A stretch of DNA of 64,000 bases, taken from positions 62,001-126,000 of the forward strand of contig NZ_BAGD01000085.1 of assembly GCF_000308635.1 (NCBI RefSeq). Direction: 5' to 3'. Under the pieces are notes generated by a model. The model saw only the letters and a program-made list of their open reading frames with translations, was not told the origin of the DNA and searched no databases. The translations under genes were made by a program, and so were the position numbers. Positions 7,856 through 16,623 of the stretch are shown here, piece by piece. Each line of letters opens with the position of its first letter. Position 1 is the stretch's first letter. Source of the DNA: Nocardia otitidiscaviarum NBRC 14405. GTDB lineage: Bacteria; Actinomycetota; Actinomycetes; Mycobacteriales; Mycobacteriaceae.

Positions 7856-10003
7856 CTACACCGGAACGAGCTCCGCGAGATTTTTCGGTGTGATCACGAT
7901 CGAACCGTTGGGCAGCTGCCCGGGGTCCTCGCGTCCGACATAGGTGATCGGTCGGCCCGCCACCGGGCTGGGATCGCCGATGTCCGCGCCCAGCAATCCG
8001 GCGAGGTAACCGACGGTCAGATACCGGCGTTCGACCACGCTGCGGATCAGGTCGACGGTCGAGAGGCGGTTGTTCTCCACCCGATTGAACGTTTGTCCCG
8101 ACAGGTGCAGGTGGGTCCACACCGCCCGCCAGCGCTTGCCTGCGCCGCGGACGAACGCCAGGGGCAGGGCCACACGACCGGCGCCACGGAGATCCGACTT
8201 CATGCGCACCGTCCGCGGTTCGAACGGTGCGCCCCGCTGCTCGCCCTCGCGGAGCATGAAACCGAAGAACGATTCGGCGACCTCGTCGAATCCCTCCCCG
8301 GAGTAGATGTTCACCTGGGGGATCACAATCCGCGCGGGAACCTTGGCCAGGTCGACTTCGATGAACTCCGATGCGCCGAACGGTGCCTCGGTGATGTCGC
8401 CCGAATGGCATCCACCGGCTGCGGTCAGATTCGTGTAGGACAGCCACGTCGGGTTGCCGTAGCGGGCGTCGAGCATCAGAGCGGACAGGTCGAAGTCGGT
8501 GCGCCGCTGGTGCTCTCGCCAGTACACGAAGAAGCGCAGCAGCCGCCCGTCCACGGCTGACACCGAGCCGCGCGGCAGGGTACCGAATCCACCCGCGATC
8601 GACTTCCCGTTGATCGGCAGCGCGACATTCAGCATGTCCGGATCGACCACCCAGCGCGGTAGCGCCGCATGGCGACGGCGAATCTCGCCGTCGAGCACAT
8701 CCCGCAACCGCTCGAGTGCCGCACGCGAAATCGGCGGCCGCTCATCGTCGATCGCGTGGCCGCGGGCCGACCGATTGATGAACACCCGCCGCCGACCGCG
8801 CGCCGCGTCCCGGTTCTCCAGGTGCTCCCGCAGTGACAGCAGCACCCGGCCCGACACCTCGGGAGCGGCGTCGGCGATGCGGGTGACCATCGCGTCCTGA
8901 TCGGATGTCGGGCTGACGCGCAGCACTCGGTCCGCCGACCGAAACAGCAGTCCCGGCGCCCGGGTTCGCAGCACAGCGGCCGCGTCGTCGACACGGCCCG
9001 AGCGCATCAGCCGCTCGAAGCACGACACGGTCGATTCGGCGTCCAGTTCGCCGCGCGCCACCGCGAAAACCGCTGCCGCGCGCGGCCATTGCGGGTACTC
9101 GTGCGGATGCAGGCGCTCACCGAGCCGTTTCCACTGTTCGCGATGGCGCGACACATCCCCGAGCGCACTCGGGTTGTCGCCCACGAGTCGATGCAGCCCG
9201 GCCAGCAGCGCCCTGCGATACGCGCGCGGCAAGGTGCGGAACCGCGTCGGCTCGACGAGCGTGACGTCACCACCCGAGATCGCGCACGCCAGCCGCAGCG
9301 CATCGGTCACCGTGCCCAGCAAGGGTTCCTGCCCCAGATCGAGGCGAACCGCATTGATCAGCGCCCGGTTCTCGCGCACCGGAATGTCGTGCGGCTGACG
9401 GGGATCGGTCGCGCAGTACCGGGCGAGCGTGCGCAGCGCCTCCCGGTCGTCGTCATTGCCCGGGGTGGCCGCGCCCGCCAGCGCGCGATACAGCCCGGCG
9501 GCTTCGTCGGCCACGTTCCCGCCGGCGTGCAGCACGGTCACCCGGTCACCCGCACCCGCGATGAACTCGGCGTGCGCGGCCAGCATGTCGGCGTAATCGT
9601 GTTGGTAGCGTCCGTACTTCGGCAGATCCAGCAGATTCAGCGAACCGAGCAGAACATCACCACCGATCCGCTCCGCCACCTCCGGCTCCGCCAACGCCTC
9701 GACCAAGCACTCGGCCCAGAACTCCACCGTGTCGGGCACATTGCGGGGAAAGTCCCGGAAGTAGACATTGTGCTGGACATGATCGCCGACCATCCCGCGC
9801 ACAGCCGAGAGCACGCTGACCGCGGTATCGATCACCACCCCCGCCGACAGCGCCGACAACCGGTCGAAAAGCTCTTCGGACAGCTTGAACCCCACCGACA
9901 TCAACACGGCGTCGAACTGCCGAGTCGCGACGGACCCATCACCCGCCACGCCCGCGGGCGCAAGCACCCGCAAGGTACGGCGAACGACCAACTCGTCGAT
10001 CAT
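7856..10003 (-). CDS. Large TerD-domain protein, resembles MXAN_6230/SCO0854 family
   Basis: 715 residues. The N-terminal 450 residues are mixed helical sequence without a motif I can name. The C-terminal third resembles a TerD fold: a beta-rich block with DFDLSALMLDARY, then CHSGDIT, ASEFIEVDLAKVP and IVIPQVNIYSG, the pattern seen in tellurite-resistance TerD/TerZ proteins that bind calcium. The overall layout recalls the MXAN_6230/SCO0854 family, annotated with a RING domain, but no Cys/His RING cluster is visible here. The start at 10003 places the protein at VIRTLRVLAP-like sequence; a longer form from 10057 is possible. It is monocistronic and its role is unknown. Confidence 0.7.
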   Translation of the reverse strand: MIDELVVRRTLRVLAPAGVAGDGSVATRQFDAVLMSVGFKLSEELFDRLSALSAGVVIDTAVSVLSAVRGMVGDHVQHNVYFRDFPRNVPDTVEFWAECLVEALAEPEVAERIGGDVLLGSLNLLDLPKYGRYQHDYADMLAAHAEFIAGAGDRVTVLHAGGNVADEAAGLYRALAGAATPGNDDDREALRTLARYCATDPRQPHDIPVRENRALINAVRLDLGQEPLLGTVTDALRLACAISGGDVTLVEPTRFRTLPRAYRRALLAGLHRLVGDNPSALGDVSRHREQWKRLGERLHPHEYPQWPRAAAVFAVARGELDAESTVSCFERLMRSGRVDDAAAVLRTRAPGLLFRSADRVLRVSPTSDQDAMVTRIADAAPEVSGRVLLSLREHLENRDAARGRRRVFINRSARGHAIDDERPPISRAALERLRDVLDGEIRRRHAALPRWVVDPDMLNVALPINGKSIAGGFGTLPRGSVSAVDGRLLRFFVYWREHQRRTDFDLSALMLDARYGNPTWLSYTNLTAAGGCHSGDITEAPFGASEFIEVDLAKVPARIVIPQVNIYSGEGFDEVAESFFGFMLREGEQRGAPFEPRTVRMKSDLRGAGRVALPLAFVRGAGKRWRAVWTHLHLSGQTFNRVENNRLSTVDLIRSVVERRYLTVGYLAGLLGADIGDPSPVAGRPITYVGREDPGQLPNGSIVITPKNLAELVPV

Positions 10004-10178
10004 CACAGTCGTCCACCCCTCCCCGGCACGTCGCCGCCGGTAACCGATGGTGACCATAGCGCGAACCCGTCGATCATTCCTCCCTATTTCGCGGGTGGCG
10101 CGGTCCCGCAGTGCGGAAACCTACTCGAGTGCGACCGACCGGCTCGAGCACCTCGAGACCTCCGAGCGAACCCCGATC

Positions 10179-10198
10179 GCATACCAGCAGCGGTATGC
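10179..10198. promoter_or_regulatory. Perfect palindrome upstream of the toxin-antitoxin operon
   Basis: GCATACC, six bases, GGTATGC: a perfect 7-bp inverted repeat ending 8 bp before the antitoxin ATG. A further half-site GCGGTATG overlaps the start codon itself. This is the expected position of an operator bound by a ribbon-helix-helix antitoxin or the toxin-antitoxin complex. Confidence 0.6.
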
Positions 10199-10206
10199 TA
10201 TGCGGT

Positions 10207-10446
10207 ATGAGCAAACAGATCACCATCCGCCTACCCGACGAGCTGGTCGATTTCGTGGACGCCGAGGTGGCAGCGCAACACTGCGCCAGCCGCGCCGCCC
10301 TTGTCGCCGCCGCTCTCGAGCACTACCGCGAACGCGCCATCGGAGAAGCCATCGTCGCCGGGTACACCGCCATCCCCGACGGCGAAGATAAGGACTTGGA
10401 CGAATTCCTGTCCGCCGCGGACAAGTCCGTGTGGGGTGATGAGTGA
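10207..10446 (+). CDS. Ribbon-helix-helix antitoxin of a MazEF-like module
   Basis: 79 residues. The first strand KQITIRLPDELVDFVDAEVA is the ribbon of a ribbon-helix-helix DNA-binding domain, followed by ASRAALVAAALEHYRER. The C-terminal half is acidic (DGEDKDLDEF), as expected of an unstructured toxin-neutralising tail. The stop overlaps the MazF-like start as GTGA, so the two are translationally coupled in the antitoxin-first order. The antitoxin probably represses its own promoter through the palindrome immediately upstream. Confidence 0.88.
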   Translation: MSKQITIRLPDELVDFVDAEVAAQHCASRAALVAAALEHYRERAIGEAIVAGYTAIPDGEDKDLDEFLSAADKSVWGDE

Positions 10447-10745
10447 GGCCGATTCACATAGCCGAGCTGGGGGCCAAACCTCGACCGGTGCTGGTACTGA
10501 CCCGTGAGGTCGCCCGACCGGTCCTGAACACGGTCACTGTCGCCCCGATCACCAGTACCATCCGCGGCATCCCCACCGAGGTCCGGCTCGATTCCAGCAA
10601 CGGGCTCGATCACGACTGCGTCGCGCTGCTGGACAAAATCACCACTCTTCCCGCGACCGCGCTCGGCCGTCGCGTCGGTTCCCTACACCCCGGGCAAGAG
10701 GAGAGCTTGACCGACGCGATCCATGCCGCCTTCGAACTGAAGTAG
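10443..10745 (+). CDS. mazF: MazF-like type II toxin (PemK/MazF endoribonuclease)
   Basis: 100 residues beginning at a GTG that overlaps the antitoxin stop. Family features are the N-terminal beta strand followed by KPRPVLVLTREVA (MazF proteins usually have RP.LVL), VAPITSTIRGIPTEV in the second strand and the late DCVALLDKITTLP, matching the VD.i..v segment near the active site. MazF toxins cleave single-stranded RNA at short motifs and arrest growth. The length is normal for the family. Cleavage specificity cannot be read from the sequence. Confidence 0.88.
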   Translation: MRPIHIAELGAKPRPVLVLTREVARPVLNTVTVAPITSTIRGIPTEVRLDSSNGLDHDCVALLDKITTLPATALGRRVGSLHPGQEESLTDAIHAAFELK

Positions 10746-10806
10746 CGAACCGAACCAACCGCCCCACCCGAGGCCAGGAGCTACCAGGCAGAGATCCAGG
10801 CCTAGC

Positions 10807-11049
10807 TCAATCCTTCTTCATCATCTCGTAAATGCGCTTGCACTCCGGGCACACCGGGGAGCCCGGCTTGGCGGAGCGGGTGACCGGGAAGACCTCGCCG
10901 CAGAGGGCCACGACGTGGGTGCCCATGACCGCGCTCTCGGCGATCTTGTCCTTCTTCACGTAGTGGAAGTACTTGGGGATGTCGCTGTCGGTGGACTCGT
11001 CGGTGGTCTCATCGGGGCGTACCAGGGTGTCTGCGCTCACGCCCTCCAT
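10807..11049 (-). CDS. DUF3039 domain protein
   Basis: 80 residues. After an acidic N-terminus comes the conserved core FHYVKKDKIAESAVMGTHV, then VALCGEVFPVTR, and VCPECKRIYEMM near the C-terminus. The Cys residues (ALCG and CPEC) suggest a small zinc ribbon. This is a small actinobacterial family of unknown function, usually in the genomic neighbourhood of DUF3099, as here. The ATG at 11049 is the best start; a longer reading has no family support. It is divergent from the DUF3099 gene. Confidence 0.85.
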   Translation of the reverse strand: MEGVSADTLVRPDETTDESTDSDIPKYFHYVKKDKIAESAVMGTHVVALCGEVFPVTRSAKPGSPVCPECKRIYEMMKKD

Positions 11050-11208
11050 GATGCCAGGAACCCTTCCCGGGACCACCGCCGTGTGCATTCGGGTGGCGAG
11101 GGTGGAAGACTCGGGGGTATGCAGCGTGACGGCGAGACCCCCGATGCCGAGCACGATGGCGACGCGGTTCGCCCCGAGTTCGAGTTCCGTCCGGCCGGTT
11201 CCATACCC

Positions 11209-11559
11209 ATGCCGCCCCGGCCTTCGCAGGGATTCTTCAAGGGTGAACCGGAGAAGCCGGTGCTCATCACCGAGGCGCAGACCTCGCTGGAGCAGCAGCA
11301 TCGCAACCGGGTGCGTCGGTACACCATCCTCATGGGCTTCCGGATCCCGTGCCTGATCCTGGCGGCGGTGGCCTACAGCATGTGGGAGAACTGGGTGATC
11401 TCGCTGCTGATCATCGGCGTCTCCATTCCGCTGCCGTGGATCGCGGTGCTGGTCGCCAACGACCGGCCGCCGCGCCGCAAGGACGAGCCGAGTCGCTGGG
11501 ACGAGCGCCGTCGGCAGATCGCCCTGGAGTCAGGTCAGCACCGCGCGATCGACGGTTGA
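11209..11559 (+). CDS. DUF3099 membrane protein
   Basis: 116 residues. The soluble N-terminus holds PVLITEAQTSLEQQHRNRVRRY, the family opening, followed by two transmembrane helices (FRIPCLILAAVAYSMW and VISLLIIGVSIPLPWIAVLVA) and the conserved ANDRPPRRKDEPSRW tail. Function is unknown. The start is uncertain: the ATG at 11209 precedes a Pro-rich tip, and a longer form beginning near 11119 is open. The 3' end overlaps the convergent MFS gene by 30 bases. Confidence 0.8.
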   Translation: MPPRPSQGFFKGEPEKPVLITEAQTSLEQQHRNRVRRYTILMGFRIPCLILAAVAYSMWENWVISLLIIGVSIPLPWIAVLVANDRPPRRKDEPSRWDERRRQIALESGQHRAIDG

Positions 11560-12849
11560 CGGCCGCCGGATGCCCGCGGACATGAGCGCCGCGAGACCGC
11601 AGAGCCCACCCGCGATCCACCACGCCAGGTCGTAGCTGCCCTGGATATCGCGAATGAAGCCCGCCCCGAAGGCGGCCACGGCCGCGCCGATCTGATGTGC
11701 GGCGAAGACCCAGCCGAAGGCGACCGGTCCGTCCGCACCGAAGTGCGCCCGGCACAGCGCGACCGTGGGCGGCACGGTGGCGATCCAGTCCAGGCCGTAG
11801 AAGATGACGAACGCCCACATGCTCGGCTCCACATCCGGCGCGAACAGCGCGGGCAGGATGAGCAGCGACAACCCGCGCAGCGAGTAGTAGGCGACCAGCA
11901 GATAGCGCGAATCGACCCGATCGGTGAGCCAGCCCGACGCGATGGTGCCCGCCACGTCGAAGATGCCGACCAGCGCCAGCAGCCCGGCCGCCGTGGTGGC
12001 GGGCATCCCGTGATCGTGGGCGGCACTGACGAAGTGGGTGCCGATCAGCCCGTTGGTGGAGGCCCCGCAGATGGCGAAACCTCCTGCCAACAGCCAGAAC
12101 ACCGGTGTGCGGGCAATCGTGCCGAGTACCGTCAGCGCCCGGACGGCCCCACCGGACGCCGCGGTCCGCACTCCCGGATCGTCGCCGGGCGGCGCGCCGT
12201 AGGCGGTGACACCCAGATCGCTCGGGAAGTCCCGGATGAACAGCAGCACCAGCGGCACCACCGCCAGCGCGGTGGCCGCCACGACGAGGGCGGGCAGCCG
12301 CCAGCCGTGCTCGACGGCCAGCGCCGACACCAGCGGCAGGAAGATCAGCTGTCCGGTGGCCCCGGCGGCGGTCAGCACCCCCGTGACCAGGCCGCGCTGA
12401 CGTACGAACCAGCGGCCGGTGATGGTCGCCACGAACGGCATGGACATCGACCCCACGCCGATGCCGACCAACAACCCCCAGGTCCCCACCAACTGCCATG
12501 CCTGGGTCATGAAGACCGTGAGCCCGCTGCCCGCGGCGATGAGCACCAGCGCGCCCGCCACCACCCGGCGAATGCCGAAGCGGTCCATGAGTGCCGCCGC
12601 GAAGGGTGAGATCAGCCCGTAGAGCAGCACATTCACCGAGACGGCGAGGCCGATGGTGCCGTGCGACCAGCCGAATTCCTCGTGCAGCGGATTCATGAGC
12701 ACGCCGGGGACGGAGCGGAATCCGGCCGCGCCCAACAAGGTCAGGAAGGCGACCGCCGCCACGATCCAGGCCGGGTGCGGACGTCGGGTGCGGAATTCGC
12801 CTGTGACATGCGGTGATCGCGTGGTCTCGGGTAGCTGGGTGTCGGTCAC
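11530..12849 (-). CDS. MFS transporter (OFA/monocarboxylate-like)
   Basis: 439 residues with twelve predicted membrane helices. Helix 1 starts HPAWIVAAVAFLTLLGAAGF, and MNPLHEEFGWSHGTIGLAVS is the typical helix 1-2 stretch of the oxalate/formate and monocarboxylate porter groups. The motif-A-like loop is AALMDRFGIRRV. The substrate is unknown. The start is a GTG at 12849; the gene is divergent from the GlxA-type regulator at 12943, with 93 bp between the starts, which suggests that the regulator may control it. Confidence 0.85.
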   Translation of the reverse strand: MTDTQLPETTRSPHVTGEFRTRRPHPAWIVAAVAFLTLLGAAGFRSVPGVLMNPLHEEFGWSHGTIGLAVSVNVLLYGLISPFAAALMDRFGIRRVVAGALVLIAAGSGLTVFMTQAWQLVGTWGLLVGIGVGSMSMPFVATITGRWFVRQRGLVTGVLTAAGATGQLIFLPLVSALAVEHGWRLPALVVAATALAVVPLVLLFIRDFPSDLGVTAYGAPPGDDPGVRTAASGGAVRALTVLGTIARTPVFWLLAGGFAICGASTNGLIGTHFVSAAHDHGMPATTAAGLLALVGIFDVAGTIASGWLTDRVDSRYLLVAYYSLRGLSLLILPALFAPDVEPSMWAFVIFYGLDWIATVPPTVALCRAHFGADGPVAFGWVFAAHQIGAAVAAFGAGFIRDIQGSYDLAWWIAGGLCGLAALMSAGIRRPSTVDRAVLT

Positions 12850-12942
12850 CGACCGAGCGTGCCGGAAATGCGCCTACCGATCGAGTGGCCGGAATGACAC
12901 AATGCGTAAAGATCACGCCACTCGCCGCGAGAGGACCTGCCC

Positions 12943-13920
12943 ATGGCCACCCCGCATCTGGTGGCGGTGCTCGCCCTCGAACACGTCGTCGGCTTCGACA
13001 TGACCATCCCCGGCACGGTGCTCGGCTCGGCGACCGATGTCGCCGGCACTCCGCTCTACGACGTGCGGATCTGCGGCCTGGGTGGCCCCGTCGCCACCAC
13101 CACGGGCTATTCGATCGTGCCCGCGCACGGACCCGACCTGCTGGCCCACGCCGATACCGTGATCGTGCCGGGCAATCGCATGGACGGCCCGCGCCACCAC
13201 GGCACCCTGCCGCCCGACCTGGCCGCCGCCCTGACCACCATCCGCCCGGACACCCGCATCGTCTCCATCTGCACGGGTGCGTTCGTCCTCGCCGCGGCCG
13301 GCCTGCTCGATGGCCGCCGCGCCACCACCCACTGGGCCTTCGCCGATGCCTTCCGCACCCTCTACCCGCGGGTCCGGCTCGACGAGAACCTGCTGTTCGT
13401 GGAGGACGGGAACGTCTGCACCGCGGCCGGCCTCGCCGCGGGCATCGATCTCGGCCTGCATCTGCTGCGCACCGATCACGGCAGCGCCGCCGCCAATCAG
13501 GCCGCCCGCTACTGCGTGGTGCCGCCGTGGCGCGAGGGCGGGCAGTCGCAGTTCATCGACCGGCAGGTGCCCGAACCCGGCACCGAGGGCACCGCACCGA
13601 CGCGAGCCTGGGCGTTGCGTCATCTCGACCACGATCTGGGTCTGGCCACCCTCGCCGCGCACGCGTGCATGAGCGTGCGCACCTTCACCCGGCGATTCAA
13701 GGCCGAAACCGGTGTGGCTCCGGGTACCTGGGTACTCCAGCAACGGCTCCGCCACGCCCGCCACCTGCTGGAGACCACGGACCTCGCGGTCGACGAGGTG
13801 GCGCGGCGGGCGGGACTGGGCACCGCCGCTTCGCTGCGCCACCACATGCGCACCGAACTCGGTGTCGCACCGCTCGCCTACCGCCGCACCTTCCGACGGA
13901 CCATCGTCGGCAGCCGATGA
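12943..13920 (+). CDS. GlxA family transcriptional regulator (DJ-1/PfpI + AraC)
   Basis: 325 residues. Residues 1-170 form a DJ-1/PfpI-like domain with the nucleophile-elbow sequence IVSICTGAFVLAAAGLLDGR and Cys at 110; in this regulator class the domain senses a ligand and is not necessarily catalytic. Residues about 215-320 are an AraC/XylS double helix-turn-helix with CMSVRTFTRRFKAETG and LLETTDLAVDEVARRAGLGT. It probably activates a nearby catabolic or transport gene, most likely the divergent MFS transporter. Twelve bases separate it from the VOC gene downstream, so they may be co-transcribed. Confidence 0.9.
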   Translation: MATPHLVAVLALEHVVGFDMTIPGTVLGSATDVAGTPLYDVRICGLGGPVATTTGYSIVPAHGPDLLAHADTVIVPGNRMDGPRHHGTLPPDLAAALTTIRPDTRIVSICTGAFVLAAAGLLDGRRATTHWAFADAFRTLYPRVRLDENLLFVEDGNVCTAAGLAAGIDLGLHLLRTDHGSAAANQAARYCVVPPWREGGQSQFIDRQVPEPGTEGTAPTRAWALRHLDHDLGLATLAAHACMSVRTFTRRFKAETGVAPGTWVLQQRLRHARHLLETTDLAVDEVARRAGLGTAASLRHHMRTELGVAPLAYRRTFRRTIVGSR

Positions 13921-13932
13921 GGAGAGAACCGC

Positions 13933-14667
13933 ATGATGATTCGATGGCTCTGGGTGTTCCTGGACCGTCCCGCCGCCGATTTCGACACCGCGGCCGACTT
14001 CTGGAGCACCGTCACCGGTAGCCGCCTGTCGGACACCCGCGGCGACAACGCCGAATTCGTGACACTGCTTCCGGAGTCCGGCGCGCCCAGTGTGAAAATG
14101 CAAGCGGTGGAAAGCCATCCGCGCGTCCACGTGGATCTCGATGTCGACGATGTCCCCGCCGCGGTGGAGCGCGCCCGGGAGTTGGGCGCGACGCCGGTGC
14201 TGGAGCATCCCGACTACACGGTGCTGAAATCCCCGCACGGCATGACGTTCTGTCTCACACCGTTCGACCGCTCCGCGGGCACCGACGACACACCGGTGGT
14301 CACCGCCCCGGACGGCAGCCGTTCCCGACTCGATCAGGTGTGCCTGGATATCGGAGCCGCGGACTACGAGGCCGAGAGCCGATTCTGGGTCGAGCTCACC
14401 GGCTGGGACCGAACACCGTCCGCGCGGCCGGAATTCGAGCGGCTCCGCCCGCCGGACGGCCCACTCGTGCAGTTCCTGCTGCAACGCCTCGACGAGGACC
14501 GTCCCACCTCCGCGCACGTGGATCTGGCCAGCTCCGACACCGAGGCCATCGCGACCTGGCACGAATCGCTCGGTGCCCGACGCCTGGGCATCGGCAAGGA
14601 ATGGATCGTCATGGCCGATCCGAGCGGCCAGCCCTACTGCGTCACCGGACGGTCGCCCAGGCAGTGA
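13933..14667 (+). CDS. VOC family protein with two glyoxalase-like repeats
   Basis: 244 residues in two tandem glyoxalase/bleomycin-resistance folds, about 1-115 and 133-244. Each shows the beta-alpha-beta arrangement with DTAADFWSTVTG in the first and AESRFWVELTGW in the second. Metal ligands in such domains come from conserved His and Glu near ends of strands; HVDLDV (first) and HVDLAS (second) are candidates. No substrate can be assigned. It has a strong GGAGAG ribosome-binding site just before the ATG at 13933. It follows the GlxA-type regulator on the same strand. Confidence 0.85.
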   Translation: MMIRWLWVFLDRPAADFDTAADFWSTVTGSRLSDTRGDNAEFVTLLPESGAPSVKMQAVESHPRVHVDLDVDDVPAAVERARELGATPVLEHPDYTVLKSPHGMTFCLTPFDRSAGTDDTPVVTAPDGSRSRLDQVCLDIGAADYEAESRFWVELTGWDRTPSARPEFERLRPPDGPLVQFLLQRLDEDRPTSAHVDLASSDTEAIATWHESLGARRLGIGKEWIVMADPSGQPYCVTGRSPRQ

Positions 14668-14720
14668 CGTTCCGGGGCCGCTGCGCGATGCCCGAAGGTT
14701 GCGGTGGCAGAGTTTCGGTC

Positions 14721-16241
14721 ATGCCGACGAATCCGACGACCACCTCGTCTCTGCTCGCCGCACTGGCCCCGGACCTGCGCGCCGCCCTCACTCGCGTCGG
14801 CTACGACGCCGACACTCTCCTCGACGTGCTCGGCGATGCGGCGCATTCGGCCCTCGGGCGCTCTGAGCCGGTGCCGGTGCGCCGCGCCGCCCGGGCCGCC
14901 GGGGAACTCGGCGTTCTCATCCGGCTGCTGCTGCTCGGTGATCCGGTGCCCGAGCGGGAGGCGGCCGCGGCGCTGCGGCCGGTCGATATCGAGGCCGCCG
15001 TCGCCGCCGGTCTGCTCGACCGCGAGGGTGGCGAGGTGTGGGCGGCACTGGATCTGCGGCCCTTGGACCTGGGGCACGGTACCCGCTGGATCCTGTCCGA
15101 TCTGGACGACTCCATGCGGCGGCGGGCCCTGGACACCGACCATGTGCTCGGGGTCGGGCAGGCGTCGCTGTCGCTGCTGCGCGCCACCCCGACCGAACCG
15201 GTCGGCACGGTCCTCGATCTGGGCACCGGCTGCGGCGTGCAGGCCGTCCACGCCAGCGGTTACGGCCGCAGCGTCACGGGCACCGACGTGAACCAACGCG
15301 CCCTGTGGCTGGCCGAGGCCAATGCCGCACTCAACGACCTGACCTTCGAACTGCTCGAGGGTTCCTGGTTCGAACCAGTGGCGGGACGCCGCTTCGACCA
15401 GGTGGTCGCCAATCCCCCGTTCGTCGTCGGCCCGGCCCGGGTCGAGCACACCTACCGCGATTCCGGGCTGGCGTTGGACGGGGCCAGCGAACTCGTCGTG
15501 TCGGGTGCCCCCGCCCTGCTGAATCCGGGCGGTACGGCCGCCATGCTGGCCTCCTGGGTCCATGTCGAGGGCGAGGACTGGCGTGGCCGGGTATCGCGCT
15601 GGCTGCCCGATCACGGGGTGGACGCCTGGATCGTGCAGCGCGATGTGGCCGATCCCGCCCTGTATGTCGGCACCTGGCTGCGCGACGCCGGACTCGATCC
15701 GCGCGATCCGGCCGCGCAGGCCCGCGCCGAGGCCTGGTTGGACGCGTTCGCGGCGGCCGCGGTGGAGGGCATCGGATTCGGCTTCGTCTATCTGCGCGCC
15801 ATAGACGGCCCGACCGAACTGCTGGCCGAGGACCTCACCCACGGTTTCGACGATCCGCTGGGGCCGGAGGCCACCCGCTACTTCGAGCGCTCGGCGTGGC
15901 TGCGGGCGGTGGCCGCCGATCCCGAGGTGGCGTGGTCGGCACGCTTCGAGGTGGATGCCGCGACGGCGCTGGAGCGGGTCTCACTGCCGGGCCCGCACGG
16001 CTGGGAGCAGCGGGTGGCGCGCCTGCATCGCGGTGACGGCCCGCGCTGGCAGCACGAGATCGACGACGCCATCGCCGCTCTGCTGGCCGGTATGCGGCCC
16101 GACGGGCTGCCGCTGGCCGATCTGGTCGAACTGCTCGCCTTCGGTGAGTCCGGCGACACGGCAACCCCGGAGTTCCGGACCGCCGCCCTGCGGGTGGTGC
16201 TGGACCTGGTCCGGCACGGCCTGATCCGACCGGTTCGGTAG
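14721..16241 (+). CDS. Class I SAM-dependent methyltransferase (RlmG/HemK-like) with N-terminal extension
   Basis: 506 residues. Residues 1-155 form an actinobacterial N-terminal region of unknown role. The Rossmann methyltransferase follows, with motif I DLGTGCG at 166-172, acidic D189 in TGTDVN and the N6/exocyclic-amine signature NPPF at 231-234. NPPY/F motifs are typical of enzymes that methylate adenine or guanine amines or Gln side chains, such as rRNA methyltransferases or HemK. The C-terminal 150 residues extend beyond the fold. A 21-bp perfect hairpin follows the stop. The substrate is unknown. Confidence 0.85.
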   Translation: MPTNPTTTSSLLAALAPDLRAALTRVGYDADTLLDVLGDAAHSALGRSEPVPVRRAARAAGELGVLIRLLLLGDPVPEREAAAALRPVDIEAAVAAGLLDREGGEVWAALDLRPLDLGHGTRWILSDLDDSMRRRALDTDHVLGVGQASLSLLRATPTEPVGTVLDLGTGCGVQAVHASGYGRSVTGTDVNQRALWLAEANAALNDLTFELLEGSWFEPVAGRRFDQVVANPPFVVGPARVEHTYRDSGLALDGASELVVSGAPALLNPGGTAAMLASWVHVEGEDWRGRVSRWLPDHGVDAWIVQRDVADPALYVGTWLRDAGLDPRDPAAQARAEAWLDAFAAAAVEGIGFGFVYLRAIDGPTELLAEDLTHGFDDPLGPEATRYFERSAWLRAVAADPEVAWSARFEVDAATALERVSLPGPHGWEQRVARLHRGDGPRWQHEIDDAIAALLAGMRPDGLPLADLVELLAFGESGDTATPEFRTAALRVVLDLVRHGLIRPVR

Positions 16242-16266
16242 TTCGGCGAAACGCACACGTCACGGC

Positions 16267-16316
16267 GGGTGGTCACCGGGCATTCCCCAGGGAATGCCCG
16301 GTGACCACCCGTCGTT
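16267..16316 (+). terminator. Rho-independent-type terminator with 21-bp perfect stem
   Basis: Bases 16267-16287 are perfectly complementary to 16290-16310, leaving two unpaired bases. The stem starts GGGTGGTCACCGG and is followed by GTCGTTTCAC with only a short T run. It lies 25 bases after the methyltransferase stop and 250 bases before the sigB promoter, so it can close the upstream unit. Confidence 0.75.
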
Positions 16317-16562
16317 TCACCTATCGGTTGAGCTGCTCCCTCGAGACCCACACCACACAACGTCCGACGGCGGGGTTACTTCTCGCCGAAAACGCCTATC
16401 CGAGGGGCGTATGCGGAAGTTGGGTTCCGGTTACGGCAACCATCCGGACATCGGCGCGGACCCGTCGGGGGCCGCGTTCCCCGGGCGGACCCTTCTCAGG
16501 AACTTCTCAGCCGAAGCGTGATGAAACCGCAGCTCAGATGCGGTTTATCAGGCTTACGGCGG

Positions 16563-16588
16563 GGAACTTTCCCAATGTCGGGTCCGTT
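16563..16588 (+). promoter_or_regulatory. ECF-type (SigE/SigH-like) promoter of sigB
   Basis: GGAAC at 16563-16567 and CGTT at 16585-16588 are separated by 17 bases, matching the -35 GGAAC and -10 CGTT pattern used by SigE and SigH in mycobacteria for sigB. The distance to the sigB ATG is 35 bases. The rest of the 382-base gap between the methyltransferase and sigB shows no gene. Confidence 0.6.
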
Positions 16589-16623
16589 GATCGGAGTGAG
16601 ACACCACCGACAGGAGGCAAGTC

